DNA from: Rhizorhabdus sp. | GTDB taxonomy: Bacteria; Pseudomonadota; Alphaproteobacteria; Sphingomonadales; Sphingomonadaceae | Reading direction: 5' to 3' | Length of the DNA: 35,869 nt | Assembly: GCF_018006725.1 (NCBI RefSeq) | Contig: NZ_JAGMXV010000019.1 | Span: forward strand, 1 to 35,869 | Part shown: in pieces, positions 25,237-34,075 of the stretch | How positions within the stretch are numbered: position 1 is the stretch's first letter | Layout: each line of letters opens with the position of its first letter | Program-made: the position numbers and the translations under genes | Notes under the pieces: model-generated | Databases searched by the model: none | Told to the model about the DNA's origin: nothing | What the model saw: only the letters and a program-made list of their open reading frames with translations

Positions 25237-25404
25237 ATGCGGAGAATCTTCAAGCTTGCGCGGGACAGTCGTGGTGCCACCGCGATCGAATATGGCCTGA
25301 TCGCGGCGCTGATCGCGGTTGCGGCGATTACGGCGATGTCGGCTCTGGGTAACCAACTGACCACGACCTTCACCAACGTCAGCAACAACATGAAGGCGTC
25401 CTGA
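25237..25404 (+). CDS. Flp/Fap-type pilin (type IVb prepilin)
   Basis: A 55-residue prepilin. The leader MRRIFKLARDSRG ends in Gly13, and the mature part begins ATAIEYGLIAALIAVAAI. Glu at +5 and Tyr at +6 after the cleavage Gly are diagnostic for Flp pilins processed by a TadV/CpaA peptidase. The hydrophobic segment then runs to about residue 35. The mature end TTTFTNVSNNMKAS is short, as usual. No tad/cpa assembly gene lies nearby, so it is an orphan pilin or supplied from a separate tad locus. A weak TTACAG-N18-CTAATC (25176-25205) could be its promoter. The 251 bases from the tRNA to this gene hold no other gene. Confidence 0.9.
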   Translation: MRRIFKLARDSRGATAIEYGLIAALIAVAAITAMSALGNQLTTTFTNVSNNMKAS

Positions 25405-25431
25405 GCCTTTCTTCTTTCTGAGCTTCCGCTG

Positions 25432-25461
25432 CCCCGGCCGGTGCGTATCTGCCGGCCGGGG
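25432..25461 (+). terminator. Hairpin downstream of the Flp pilin gene
   Basis: CCCCGGCCGG (25432-25441) and CCGGCCGGGG (25452-25461) form a perfect 10-bp stem with a 10-nt loop, 27 bases after the pilin stop. There is no T-run, so it may stabilise the pilin mRNA 3' end rather than terminate by itself. Confidence 0.6.
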
Positions 25462-25487
25462 AAACCCGGGGCAGCGGTGCGAACGGG

Positions 25488-25515
25488 AGCGGAGGGGCCT
25501 TGCCCCTCCGCTTTT
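25488..25515 (+). terminator. Intrinsic terminator before the uvrD-like gene
   Basis: An 11-bp perfect stem (AGCGGAGGGGC at 25488-25498, GCCCCTCCGCT at 25502-25512) with a CTT loop runs into TTTT (25512-25515). It should insulate the pilin transcript from the helicase gene. Its 3' half overlaps the proposed helicase promoter. Confidence 0.8.
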
Positions 25516-25531
25516 CGTTCCCTAACTGTTC
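25500..25531 (+). promoter_or_regulatory. Promoter with LexA box (GTTC-N7-GTTC) of the uvrD-like gene
   Basis: GTTC (25517-25520) and GTTC (25528-25531) are separated by exactly 7 bases, the direct-repeat LexA operator of alphaproteobacteria. It overlaps a possible -10 (TAACTG, 25523-25528) placed 17 bases after TTGCCC (25500-25505). LexA bound here would block transcription, so the helicase should be induced by DNA damage. The predicted transcript start lies at or just before the GTG at 25536. Confidence 0.6.
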
Positions 25532-25535
25532 GCGG

Positions 25536-27821
25536 GTGACCCAGGATTCCCCCGCTTTGGAGCCGCCTTATCTGCGCGGTCTCAACGAGCCGCAGCGCCA
25601 GGCCGTTCTCACCACCGAGGGGCCCGTTCTGGTCCTGGCCGGGGCAGGGACCGGCAAGACGGCCGCGCTGACCGCACGGCTCGCCCATCTCGTCGCCACC
25701 CGCCGAGCCTTTCCATCGGAGATATTGGCCGTCACCTTCACCAACAAGGCCGCGCGCGAGATGCGCGAGCGGGTGGGGCGGATGTTGGGCGAGGCGGTCG
25801 AGGGCATGCCCTGGCTCGGCACCTTTCACGCGGTCGCCGCGCGAATGCTGCGTCGCCATGCCGAACTGGTCGGACTGACGTCCAGCTTCACCATCCTCGA
25901 CACCGACGACCAGCTGCGCCTGCTCAAGCAGCTGCTCGCGGCGGCCGACCTCGATGAAAAGCGCTGGCCCGCGCGGCAACTGGCCGGGCTGATCGACCGC
26001 TGGAAGAATCGGGGACTGACGCCGGCCGATATCGACGCCGGGGAGGCCGAGCAGTTCGCCAACGGGCGCGGCGGGGAGTTGTACGAGCAATATCAGGAGC
26101 GACTGCGCGCGGTGAACGCCTGCGACTTCGGCGATCTGCTGCTGCACATGCTGACCATATTGAAGACGCATCGCGACGTGCTGGCCTTTTACCAGGACCG
26201 GTTCCGCTATGTGATGGTGGACGAATATCAGGACACCAACAGCTCCCAATATCTCTGGCTCCGACTGCTCGCGCAGGAGCGCAAGAATATCTGCTGCGTC
26301 GGCGACGACGATCAGTCGATCTATTCCTGGCGCGGTGCCGAGGTTGCCAACATCCTGCGTTTCGAGCGGGACTTTCCCGGCGCGGCGGTGATCCGCCTCG
26401 AACAGAATTACCGTTCGACCCCTCATATCCTCGCGGCGGCGAGCGGGCTGATCGCGAACAATGGCGGTCGGCTCGGCAAGACGCTGTGGACGGAGGAGGC
26501 CGATGGCGAGAAGGTCCGCGTGATCGGCATCTGGGACGGCCCCGAAGAAGCGCGGCGCGTCGGCGACGAGATCGAGGCGCATGAGCGTTCGGGGCGCGGG
26601 CTCGACCAGGTCGCCATCCTCGTCCGTGCCCAGTTCCAGACCCGCGAGTTCGAGGACCGCTTCATCGCGATCGGCTTACCCTATCGCATCGTCGGCGGCT
26701 TTCGCTTCTACGAACGCGCCGAGATCCGCGACGCGCTGGCCTATCTGCGGGTGATCAGCCAGCCGGCGGACGATCTGGCGTTCGAGCGGATCATCAACAC
26801 GCCGAAGCGCGGGCTCGGCGACAAGGCGGTCGCCAAGGTTCACCAACTTGCGCGGATCGAGGGCATTCCGATGACGCTCGCCGCCGCGCGCATCCTCGGC
26901 ACCGACGAGCTTACCCCGCAGGCGCGGCGCGCGCTCGGCAATCTGGTCGGCGACATTGCCCGCTGGCGCGACCTGCTGTCGCAGCTGCCCCACGCCGAAC
27001 TGACCCGGCAGGTGCTGGAAGAATCGGGCTATGTCGCGATGCTGCAGAACGAGAAATCGACCGAGGCCGAGGGGCGGCTCGAAAATCTGAGCGAGCTCAC
27101 GCGGGCGATGGAGGATTATGCCACGCTCGGCGACTTCCTCGAGCATGTCAGCCTGGTGATGGACAATGACGCCGACGCCGACAGCGCGAAGGTGACGATC
27201 ATGACGATCCACGCCGCCAAGGGGCTGGAGTTCGACACCGTCTTTCTGCCCGGTTGGGAGGAGGGGGTGTTCCCGTCGCAGCGCTCGCTCGACGAGGGCG
27301 GGCTCGCCAGCCTCGAGGAGGAGCGGCGGCTCGGCTATGTCGCGATCACGCGCGCGCGGCGGCGCTGCACGATCCTCCACGCCGCTAACCGGCGGATCTA
27401 TGGGCAATGGACCTCGTCCATCCCCTCGCGCTTTATCGCCGAGCTGCCGGCGGCGCATCTCGACTCCGAAACGACCATGTCGGGCGGGGAATCGCTGTGG
27501 CGGGCGCAATGGTCCGAACATGCCGATCCCTTTGCCCATGTCGGGCGCAGCCAGGGCAGGGGGCCGGGATGGCAGCGGGCTACCGCCGCCGGCGGGCTTG
27601 GTGCTCCGCAGAGCGGCGCGCGGGTGGTCGAGGCCCGGGCGTCGGCGGTCAGCTTCGCCCAGCCGGCGCGCAAGGACATCGCACTCGGCCAGCGCGTGTT
27701 CCACACGAAATTCGGCTATGGTGCGGTGGTCGAGATCGAGGGCAACAAGCTGGAGATCGACTTCGAGCATTCGGGCCGGAAGCGCGTACTCGACAGCTTC
27801 GTTTCGCCGGCCGAGAAATAA
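25536..27821 (+). CDS. UvrD/PcrA-family superfamily 1 DNA helicase
   Basis: ATP-dependent 3'-5' DNA helicase acting in excision repair, mismatch repair or clearing of RecA and stalled replication. The 761-residue protein has the SF1A motifs: LNEPQRQAV (Q motif), Walker A AGAGTGKT (35-42), TFTNKAAREM (Ia), VDEYQDTN (motif II), GDDDQSIYSWRGA (III), LEQNYRS (IV), MTIHAAKGLEFD (V) and YVAITRARRR (VI). The last 45 residues (FHTKFGYGAVVEIEG...) match the Tudor-like C-terminal domain of PcrA/UvrD. Start: GTG 25536 would make a nearly leaderless mRNA; TTG 25557 with AGGA 10 bases upstream is the alternative. A LexA box overlaps the promoter. Confidence 0.94.
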   Translation: MTQDSPALEPPYLRGLNEPQRQAVLTTEGPVLVLAGAGTGKTAALTARLAHLVATRRAFPSEILAVTFTNKAAREMRERVGRMLGEAVEGMPWLGTFHAVAARMLRRHAELVGLTSSFTILDTDDQLRLLKQLLAAADLDEKRWPARQLAGLIDRWKNRGLTPADIDAGEAEQFANGRGGELYEQYQERLRAVNACDFGDLLLHMLTILKTHRDVLAFYQDRFRYVMVDEYQDTNSSQYLWLRLLAQERKNICCVGDDDQSIYSWRGAEVANILRFERDFPGAAVIRLEQNYRSTPHILAAASGLIANNGGRLGKTLWTEEADGEKVRVIGIWDGPEEARRVGDEIEAHERSGRGLDQVAILVRAQFQTREFEDRFIAIGLPYRIVGGFRFYERAEIRDALAYLRVISQPADDLAFERIINTPKRGLGDKAVAKVHQLARIEGIPMTLAAARILGTDELTPQARRALGNLVGDIARWRDLLSQLPHAELTRQVLEESGYVAMLQNEKSTEAEGRLENLSELTRAMEDYATLGDFLEHVSLVMDNDADADSAKVTIMTIHAAKGLEFDTVFLPGWEEGVFPSQRSLDEGGLASLEEERRLGYVAITRARRRCTILHAANRRIYGQWTSSIPSRFIAELPAAHLDSETTMSGGESLWRAQWSEHADPFAHVGRSQGRGPGWQRATAAGGLGAPQSGARVVEARASAVSFAQPARKDIALGQRVFHTKFGYGAVVEIEGNKLEIDFEHSGRKRVLDSFVSPAEK

Positions 27822-27902
27822 TATCTAGCATATCAGTAGAAATTGCATGATTGGCCGCCCGAGCCGGTTGCGGTCGATCCGTCCCAGCGCCTAGAGAGAG
27901 CC

Positions 27903-29192
27903 ATGGCCACGCGCGAGTCCCCTTTCTCCATCCCGGCCTATCGCCATTATTGGCTGGCCCGCTTCACGTCGACGATCGCGCTCAACGGCATGGTCGTGAT
28001 CATCGGCTGGCAGGTTTATGACGTCGCCCGCCGGACGATGGCCCCGCGTGAGGCGGCGCTCCAGCTCGGCCTGATCGGCGTCGCGCAGTTCCTCCCGCTG
28101 ATGGTGCTGACGCTCGTCACCGGTCTTGTCGCAGACCGGTTCGACCGCCGCTGGATCGCGCGCGCGACGACCGCGCTCGAACTCTGCTGCGCACTGGCAC
28201 TCGGCTATCTGACCTGGACCGACCGGATCAGCCTGCCCGCGCTGTTCACGATCGCCGCGCTGCTTGGTGTCGCGCGCGCTTTCGCCGCGCCCGCGCTGCA
28301 GGCGCTGTCGCCCAATCTTGTGCCGCGGCCGCTGCTGCCGCAGGCGATCGCGATGAGCTCCTTCGCGTGGCAGGTCGGCGCGATCGCCGGTCCGCCCGTC
28401 GGCGGCTATCTTTACGCGATCGATCCGCCGCTCGCTTATGCGGTGGCGGCAGGCCTGCTCTCCTTCGCGACGCTCATGCTGTTTCTGATCGGCCCCGTGC
28501 CGCGCACGGTGCTCGCGCGGGGCAGCAAGCCCTGGGAGCAGATGCTCGAAGGCTTCTCCTATCTGCGGCGCAATCGGCTCGTGCTGGGGGCGATCTCGCT
28601 CGACCTGTTCGCGGTGCTCCTTGGTGGCGCGACCGCAATGCTGCCCATCTACGCGCGCGACATATTGCACATCGGCTCCTCGGGGCTGGGCCATCTGCGC
28701 GCGGCGCCGGCTGTGGGGGCGGCGCTGACGGCGTTCTGGCTGGGGCGTTTTCCGCTGCGCAGCAATGTCGGCCTCAAGCTGCTGATCGCTGTCGCCATTT
28801 TCGGTGTCGGCACGATCGCCTTCGGTCTGTCGTACCGGGCATCCGATCCGATGGTCTTCGCGCTGGCCTGTCTCGCGCTGCTGGGTGCTGCCGACATGGT
28901 GTCGGTCTATGTGCGTCAGTCGCTGATTCAGCTCTACACGCCCGATGCGATGCGCGGGCGGGTGGGGGCGGTGTCGACCCTGTTCATTTCCGGTTCCAAC
29001 GAGCTGGGCGAGGCGGAGTCGGGTTTCCTTGCCGCGCTGGTGGGGCCGGTTGCCGCCGTCGTCGCGGGCGGGATCGGCACGATCATGGTGGCGGCCTTGT
29101 GGGCGCGCCTCTTTCCCGAGATATTGCGGGCAAGGACCCTCGATGCGCCCGCGTCGTTAGATGATGTTCCAGGCCAGGAGAAGGCAGCATGA
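27903..29192 (+). CDS. Major facilitator superfamily exporter (EntS/MFS_3-like)
   Basis: A 429-residue transporter with about 12 membrane helices. The N-terminus [23 protein letters not shown] and the loop [12 protein letters not shown] between helices 2 and 3 are typical of the MFS_3 group that contains the enterobactin exporter EntS. In the C-terminal half, helix-loop features [15 protein letters not shown] and [25 protein letters not shown] match the same group. The ATG at 27903 follows AGAGAGCC. The stop overlaps the cysK start (ATGA), so the genes are coupled; export of cysteine or a related thiol is a reasonable but untested inference. Confidence 0.88.
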   Translation: MATRESPFSIPAYRHYWLARFTSTIALNGMVVIIGWQVYDVARRTMAPREAALQLGLIGVAQFLPLMVLTLVTGLVADRFDRRWIARATTALELCCALALGYLTWTDRISLPALFTIAALLGVARAFAAPALQALSPNLVPRPLLPQAIAMSSFAWQVGAIAGPPVGGYLYAIDPPLAYAVAAGLLSFATLMLFLIGPVPRTVLARGSKPWEQMLEGFSYLRRNRLVLGAISLDLFAVLLGGATAMLPIYARDILHIGSSGLGHLRAAPAVGAALTAFWLGRFPLRSNVGLKLLIAVAIFGVGTIAFGLSYRASDPMVFALACLALLGAADMVSVYVRQSLIQLYTPDAMRGRVGAVSTLFISGSNELGEAESGFLAALVGPVAAVVAGGIGTIMVAALWARLFPEILRARTLDAPASLDDVPGQEKAA

Positions 29193-30106
29193 CCAGATTT
29201 GCATCGATCTTGGAAACGATCGGCGGAACCCCGCACGTTCGCGTCAACCGGCTGTTCGGCGACGCCGAGGTGTGGATCAAGTCCGAGCGGAGCAACCCCG
29301 GCGGCTCGATCAAGGACCGCATCGCGCTGGCGATGATCGAGGATGCCGAGCGCAGCGGCAACCTGAAGCCCGGCGGCACGATCATCGAGCCGACCAGCGG
29401 CAACACCGGAATCGGCCTCGCGCTCGTCGCGGCGGTCAAGGGCTACAAGCTGGTCCTCGTCATGCCGGAAAGCATGTCGGTCGAGCGCCGCCGGCTGATG
29501 CTCGCTTATGGAGCGAGCTTCGACCTGACCCCGCGCGAAAAGGGAATGAAGGGTGCGATCGAGCGCGCATTGGAACTCCAGTCGCAGACGCCCGGCGCCT
29601 GGATCCCCCAGCAGTTCGAGAATCCCGCCAATATCGAAGTGCACGTCCGCACCACCGCCGAGGAAATCTACGCCGATTTCCGGGACGAACCGATCGACAT
29701 CATGATCACCGGCGTCGGCACGGGCGGCCACATCACCGGCGCAGCCCAGGTGCTCAAGGCGCGCTGGCCCGACCTCAAGGTCTTCGCGGTAGAGCCGACC
29801 CTGTCGCCGGTCATCTCGGGCGGTCAGCCCGGCCCGCACCCGATCCAGGGCATCGGCGCCGGCTTCGTTCCCGCCAATCTCCACACTCAACTGCTCGATG
29901 GCGTGGTTCAGGTCGATCCGGCCGATGCGAAGGACTATGCCCGCCGCTCGGCACGCGAGGAAGGTATGCTCGTCGGCATCAGCTCGGGCGCGACCCTCGC
30001 TGCGATCGCGCAGAAGCTGAAGGAGTTTCCGGGCAAGCGCGTGCTCGGCTTCAACTATGACACGGGCGAGCGCTATCTGTCGGTCCCCGACTTCCTGCCC
30101 GAGTGA
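29189..30106 (+). CDS. cysK: Cysteine synthase (O-acetylserine sulfhydrylase A)
   Basis: PLP enzyme joining O-acetylserine and sulfide to give cysteine. The 305-residue protein carries the PLP lysine Lys42 in [10 protein letters not shown], the substrate loop PTSGNTGIG (68-76), the phosphate-binding [10 protein letters not shown] and the end-loop [10 protein letters not shown]. The C-terminus YDTGERYLS is also diagnostic. The N-terminus [16 protein letters not shown] is normal apart from His where Leu is common. It starts inside the stop codon of the MFS gene and ends at a strong hairpin, so the two form one operon. Confidence 0.95.
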   Translation: MTRFASILETIGGTPHVRVNRLFGDAEVWIKSERSNPGGSIKDRIALAMIEDAERSGNLKPGGTIIEPTSGNTGIGLALVAAVKGYKLVLVMPESMSVERRRLMLAYGASFDLTPREKGMKGAIERALELQSQTPGAWIPQQFENPANIEVHVRTTAEEIYADFRDEPIDIMITGVGTGGHITGAAQVLKARWPDLKVFAVEPTLSPVISGGQPGPHPIQGIGAGFVPANLHTQLLDGVVQVDPADAKDYARRSAREEGMLVGISSGATLAAIAQKLKEFPGKRVLGFNYDTGERYLSVPDFLPE

Positions 30107-30114
30107 CGATCGGC

Positions 30115-30145
30115 GTGCCGTCCGCCCGTACGGGTCGGACGGCAC
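30115..30145 (+). terminator. Hairpin after cysK
   Basis: GTGCCGTCCG (30115-30124) and CGGACGGCAC (30136-30145) are perfect 10-bp arms. The loop itself contains CCCG-TA-CGGG, lengthening the stem. It begins 9 bases after the cysK stop. There is no T-run, but position and strength suggest operon-end termination or 3'-end protection. Confidence 0.6.
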
Positions 30146-30215
30146 GGCTGCCGTGACAATATAGTCGGATTGTGGGGATGTTCCGGCGCGGCCGGACGCC
30201 CTAGACAGCGGTCCC

Positions 30216-31115
30216 ATGGATCGCACCAGCCATCATCTTCCCGCTTCGCATCTACTGCTCGCGCTGGCGATCGTCGCCGTCTGGGGCACCAACTTCGTCG
30301 TGATCCGGCTGGCGCTCGACGAGCTGCCGCCCTTGCTGTTCGCGACGCTGCGTTTCACCTTCGCCTTCCTGCCGGCCGCCTTGTTCATCCGCCGCCCGGC
30401 GGTGCGCTGGCGCTCGCTCGCCGCTTATGGCGTGCTGATCGGCTTCGGCCAGTTCGGTATGCTCTACATCGCCATGCAGGGACATATCTCGCCTGGCCTT
30501 GCCTCGCTGGTCGTGCAGAGCCAGGTGTTCTTCACCATCGGTCTGGCGATGCTGGTCAATCGCGAGCGGATGCGCGCCTATCAGGGTTTCGCACTGTTGA
30601 TCGCGACCAGCGGCATCGCGCTGATCATCCTCCACGGCGACGCCAGCGCAACCCCGCTCGGCCTGCTCCTGACCCTGATCGCCTCGCTCAGCTGGGGCTG
30701 CGGCAACCATATCGCCAAGGCGAGCGGGACCAGCGACATGCTGGGCTTCGTCGTGTGGGCGAGCCTCTTCTCGATCCCGCCGCTGTTCGCTGCATCGCTG
30801 CTGATGGAAGGCTGGCCCGCCATGACGCAGGCGGTCGCCCAGGCCGGCAGCGGCGCCTGGGCGGCGGTGCTGTGGCAGTCGGTCGGCAACACGCTGTTCG
30901 GCTATGCCGCCTGGGGCTGGCTGCTGTCGCGCCACCCGGCCGCCAGCATCTCGCCGACCGCGCTGCTCGTGCCGATCTTCGGTATGGGCACCTCGGCGCT
31001 GGTGCTGGGGGAGGCGCTGCCCGGCTGGAAGATCGGTGCCGCCGCGCTCGTGATCGGGGGCCTCGCGATCAACACCCTCTGGCCGATGATCCGTCGCCCC
31101 AAGCTCGGCGCCTAG
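30216..31115 (+). CDS. EamA/DMT-family transporter (10 TM)
   Basis: A 299-residue drug/metabolite transporter family protein made of two EamA repeats with about ten membrane helices. The first repeat begins AIVAVWGTNFVVIRLALDELPPLLFATLRF, the standard EamA entry. The second begins SLSWGCGNHIAKASG and ends with ISPTALLVPIFGMGTSALVLGE. Members export amino acids or other small metabolites (RhtA, YdcZ types); the substrate cannot be deduced. It overlaps the convergent LysR gene by 4 bases. The ATG at 30216 is about 70 bases after the cysK hairpin. Confidence 0.92.
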   Translation: MDRTSHHLPASHLLLALAIVAVWGTNFVVIRLALDELPPLLFATLRFTFAFLPAALFIRRPAVRWRSLAAYGVLIGFGQFGMLYIAMQGHISPGLASLVVQSQVFFTIGLAMLVNRERMRAYQGFALLIATSGIALIILHGDASATPLGLLLTLIASLSWGCGNHIAKASGTSDMLGFVVWASLFSIPPLFAASLLMEGWPAMTQAVAQAGSGAWAAVLWQSVGNTLFGYAAWGWLLSRHPAASISPTALLVPIFGMGTSALVLGEALPGWKIGAAALVIGGLAINTLWPMIRRPKLGA

Positions 31116-32032
31116 AGCGGCCAGTCGGGTACCCGGCCCGAGCGGGGATAGCGCAGCGCCTGCACCACCAGCGCGAAGGCCGGCGATTGCTGGCGGCGGC
31201 TCGGATAATAGAGATGATAGCCGGTGAACGGCGGGTTCCAGGCGTCGAGTGCGGTTGCCAGCCGCCCCTCGGCGATATGCACCTCGACCAGATCGAGCGG
31301 CACGAAGGCGAGGCCGAAGCCATCGAGCGCGGCGTCGATCGCCAGCGACAGCTTGTTGAACACCAGCCGGCCCTCGACCCGCATGTTGATCGACCGCCCG
31401 TCGCGTTCCATTTCCCAGGCATAGAGATTGCCGAGCGTGGGCAGGCGCAGGTTGATGCACTGGTGCCGGCTGAGGTCCTGCGGCGTCTCGGGAACGCCCT
31501 GCGCGGCGAAATAATCGGGCGCGCCGATCACCACGAAGCGCGAGTCCGGCCCGATCCGGACCGAGACCATGTCCTGCGCGACCTGATCGCCGAAGCGGAC
31601 CCCGGCATCATAACGATGGGCGACGATGTCCTTGAGCGTGTCGTTGACGTCGATCTCGACATGGATGTCGGGATAGGCCTTGAGCAGGGGCGACAGCGCC
31701 GGCCACAGGATCGTCTCGGCAGGCAGTTCGCTGGCGGTGATCCGCACCGTGCCCGCCGGCTTGTCACGCCATTCGCTGAGCGCGTTGAGGCCCGCGTCGA
31801 TGTCGGCCATCGCCGGGTCGATCACCCCCAGCAGCTTCTCGCCCGCCTCGGTCAGCGACACGCTGCGCGTGCTGCGGGTCAGCAGCCGCACGCCGAGGCG
31901 GCTTTCCAGGCGGCGGATGAGGTGGCTCAACGCCGATTGCGACGTACCGAGCACCGCCGCCGCGCGCGTAAAACTGCGTTCGCGCGCGACATGCTGGAAG
32001 GCGAAGAGGTCGCTCAGGTCCTCGCGCTGCAT
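31112..32032 (-). CDS. LysR-family transcriptional regulator
   Basis: A 306-residue LTTR. The winged helix-turn-helix is at about 5-65, with FTRAAAVLGTSQSALSHLIRRLE and LGVRLLTRSTRSVSLTEAG. The effector-binding domain (about 90-295) includes IRLTASELPAE-like RITASELPAE and FGLAFVPLDLVE. It resembles the large group regulating oxidoreductase genes in proteobacteria. The gene is divergent from the zinc alcohol dehydrogenase with 125 bases between (32033-32157), the classic arrangement of an LTTR with its target. I saw no clear T-N11-A operator there but a search was not exhaustive. Confidence 0.93.
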   Translation of the reverse strand: MQREDLSDLFAFQHVARERSFTRAAAVLGTSQSALSHLIRRLESRLGVRLLTRSTRSVSLTEAGEKLLGVIDPAMADIDAGLNALSEWRDKPAGTVRITASELPAETILWPALSPLLKAYPDIHVEIDVNDTLKDIVAHRYDAGVRFGDQVAQDMVSVRIGPDSRFVVIGAPDYFAAQGVPETPQDLSRHQCINLRLPTLGNLYAWEMERDGRSINMRVEGRLVFNKLSLAIDAALDGFGLAFVPLDLVEVHIAEGRLATALDAWNPPFTGYHLYYPSRRQQSPAFALVVQALRYPRSGRVPDWPL

Positions 32033-32157
32033 TCATGAATCCTCGATATGGCTCTATGCGGACTTTGCCTCCTAATCGAATAGATCGCGCCGCACTATAT
32101 CGCAGGACCGACGGGCATTCGCCCGACGGCCCCCTTTTCTCGATTCAGGAAGACGAC

Positions 32158-33225
32158 ATGCAGACCCATGGTTATGCGGCGCACTCCGCCGATACGCCCC
32201 TGGCGCCCTTCACTTTCGACCGGCGCGAGCCCGGTCCGACCGATGTCGCGATCGACATCCTCTTCTGCGGCGTCTGCCATTCGGACCTGCACACCGCACG
32301 CGGCGAATGGGGCGGCACGCTCTATCCCTGCGTGCCCGGTCATGAGATCGTCGGCCGCGTGACCGCCATCGGGTCTGAGGTCAGCCGTTTCGCGGTCGGC
32401 CAGACGGTCGGCGTCGGCTGCATGGTCGACAGCTGCGGCCATTGCCCGTCCTGCGACGATGGCGAAGAGCAGTACTGCACCGGAGGCGGCTTCGTCGGCA
32501 CCTATAACGGTCAGGACAAGCATCTCGGCGGTCATACTTTCGGCGGCTATTCGGCGCATATCGTCGTCGACCAGGGCTTCGTCCTGCGCGTCGACCATGA
32601 CGAGAAGGACCTCGCCGCCGTCGCTCCGCTGCTGTGCGCCGGCATCACGACTTACTCGCCGCTGCGCCACTGGAAGTTGGCGCCGGGTCAGAAGGTCGGC
32701 GTGGTCGGGCTCGGCGGCCTCGGCCATATGGGCGTCAAGATCGCGGCGGCGATGGGGGCCGAGGTGACCGTCTTCACCACCTCGCCCGACAAGCGCGACG
32801 CGGCGCTCGCGCTGGGCGCGAAGGACGTCGTCGTTTCGCGCGATGCGGAGGCGATGGCGGCGCAGGCGGGCCGGTTCGACTTCATCCTCAACACGGTCGC
32901 GGCCTCGCACAGCCTCGATCCCTTCCTCAACGCGCTCAAGCGCGACGGGACGATGGTGCTCGTCGGCGTCCCCGAGGAGGCGCATCCTTCGCCATCGGTC
33001 GGCGGCCTGATCTTCCGCCGCCGGTCGCTCGCCGGCTCGCTGATCGGCGGCATCGCCGAGACGCAGGAGATGCTCGACTTCTGCCGCGACCACGGCATCA
33101 CCGCCGATATCGAGACGATCCCGATGCAGGCGATCGACCAGGCCTATGACCGCATGGTGCGGAGCGACGTCAAGTATCGCTTCGTGATCGACATGCAGTC
33201 GCTGCGCGACGAGGTCGCGGCCTGA
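32158..33225 (+). CDS. Zinc-dependent NAD(P) alcohol dehydrogenase (YahK/CAD-type)
   Basis: A medium-chain dehydrogenase of 355 residues, reducing aldehydes to alcohols. Catalytic zinc ligands are Cys40 (GVCHSD) and His62 (GHE), with a third Cys in LLCAGITTYSPL. Structural zinc ligands are Cys93, Cys96, Cys99 and Cys107. The cofactor fold has GLGGLGHMGVK. The sequence pattern is that of the cinnamyl-alcohol-dehydrogenase-like group (E. coli YahK/YjgB), usually NADPH-specific with broad aldehyde range. The ATG at 32158 has AGGAAG 5 bases upstream; longer frames lack support. Regulation by the divergent LysR protein is likely. A strong bidirectional terminator follows. Confidence 0.94.
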   Translation: MQTHGYAAHSADTPLAPFTFDRREPGPTDVAIDILFCGVCHSDLHTARGEWGGTLYPCVPGHEIVGRVTAIGSEVSRFAVGQTVGVGCMVDSCGHCPSCDDGEEQYCTGGGFVGTYNGQDKHLGGHTFGGYSAHIVVDQGFVLRVDHDEKDLAAVAPLLCAGITTYSPLRHWKLAPGQKVGVVGLGGLGHMGVKIAAAMGAEVTVFTTSPDKRDAALALGAKDVVVSRDAEAMAAQAGRFDFILNTVAASHSLDPFLNALKRDGTMVLVGVPEEAHPSPSVGGLIFRRRSLAGSLIGGIAETQEMLDFCRDHGITADIETIPMQAIDQAYDRMVRSDVKYRFVIDMQSLRDEVAA

Positions 33226-33234
33226 GGCTGAGAC

Positions 33235-33263
33235 AAGGGGGACGGGCGACCGTCCCCCTTTTT
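33235..33263. terminator. Bidirectional intrinsic terminator
   Basis: AAGGGGGACGG (33235-33245), a GCGA loop, and CCGTCCCCCTT (33250-33260) form a perfect 11-bp stem followed by T residues on the plus strand. It lies between the convergent alcohol dehydrogenase and glutaredoxin-MauE genes. Confidence 0.9.
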
Positions 33264-34000
33264 CAATGGGCCGCAGCGAGCATCCAGATGGCCATCGCGA
33301 CCATCATCAGATTTTCGACGAGCGAGACGAAGCCCAGCGGCACGCTGCTCGATCCGCCGACGCAGGCGCATTTGAGCGAGCGTTTCTCGATATAGACCGC
33401 CTTGAAGACCGAGACCGCCCCGATCGACCCGATGAACAGCGCGAGTGGCGCCGACAGCCAGGTCAGCCGGCCCGAGAGCATCAGAACGCCGGCCAGACCC
33501 TCGGCGAAGGGGTAGAGGCTGGCATAAGGCACCCAGCGCCGCGCCAGCAGGTCGTAATTGAGGAACATCGTCGAGAAGCGGCCGATGTCCTGCAGCTTGA
33601 GCAGGGCGAGGACGCACATGCTGAGCGCGATGAACCAGCCGATTACCGCGCCATGGAAGACCGTCCCGTAAACCGCCACGCTCAGCGCCATCGCCATCGC
33701 AGCCGTCATCGCGAACAGCGCCGCGACAGGGCGGTAGCTGGTGGCGCCGGGATCGGCCACGCGCAGGCCGAGATGACGGCGCAGATCGTCATGTCCGCCG
33801 ATCCTCTGGCCGTCGATAAAGATCTGCGGCGTCGTCTTCACGCCGTGTGCAGCCTTGAAGGCGTCGGTCTCCTCGCGGCTGCGCAGCCAATGGTCCTCGA
33901 CCGTAAAGCCCCGGCTTTTCAGCAGGTGGAGCGCCTTCAGCCCATAAGGGCAGACATGGCCCGGCATGACCATGCGGTGGATGGTGGCGGTCTTCGTCAT
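33263..34000 (-). CDS. Glutaredoxin-MauE fusion membrane protein
   Basis: A 245-residue two-part protein. Residues 1-75 are a glutaredoxin-like domain with CPYG (Cys17, so monothiol type) and the cis-Pro segment TTPQIFIDGQRIGG. Residues 95-245 form about four membrane helices of the MauE/DoxX type, with CACVGGSSSVPLGFVSLVENL near the C-terminus holding a Cys-x-Cys. MauE proteins are linked to disulfide handling and electron transfer across the membrane. The ATG at 34000 has AGAGGAAG upstream. It is divergent from a MerR regulator, and its promoter has a MerR-type dyad, so metal or thiol stress control is inferred. Confidence 0.82.
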   Translation of the reverse strand: MTKTATIHRMVMPGHVCPYGLKALHLLKSRGFTVEDHWLRSREETDAFKAAHGVKTTPQIFIDGQRIGGHDDLRRHLGLRVADPGATSYRPVAALFAMTAAMAMALSVAVYGTVFHGAVIGWFIALSMCVLALLKLQDIGRFSTMFLNYDLLARRWVPYASLYPFAEGLAGVLMLSGRLTWLSAPLALFIGSIGAVSVFKAVYIEKRSLKCACVGGSSSVPLGFVSLVENLMMVAMAIWMLAAAH

Positions 34001-34034
34001 GGGCTTCCTCTTGTCTCTGCAACGCCTGCCACCC

Positions 34035-34065
34035 ATCTGGGGTCCGTACCATGCTACGGTTGCAA
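34035..34065 (-). promoter_or_regulatory. MerR-type promoter/operator with 19-bp spacer
   Basis: Read on the minus strand: -35 TTGCAA (34060-34065), 19-base spacer, -10 CCAGAT (34035-34040). The spacer contains the dyad CCGTA-N6-TACGG (34044-34059), the same half-sites and geometry as the mercury-operon operator. MerR proteins activate such overlong-spaced promoters by twisting DNA. It lies 34 bases upstream of the glutaredoxin-MauE start and just before the merR-like start, so both genes are likely controlled here. Confidence 0.75.
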
Positions 34066-34075
34066 GGGGTTATCG

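Noticed and set aside
30170-32038. A 622-codon plus-strand frame over the EamA and LysR genes
   Set aside because: It covers one gene in another frame and the other antisense; both real genes have clear family motifs.
32033-32157. LysR operator (T-N11-A palindrome) before the alcohol dehydrogenase
   Set aside because: Several loose matches exist but none forms a clear interrupted palindrome.
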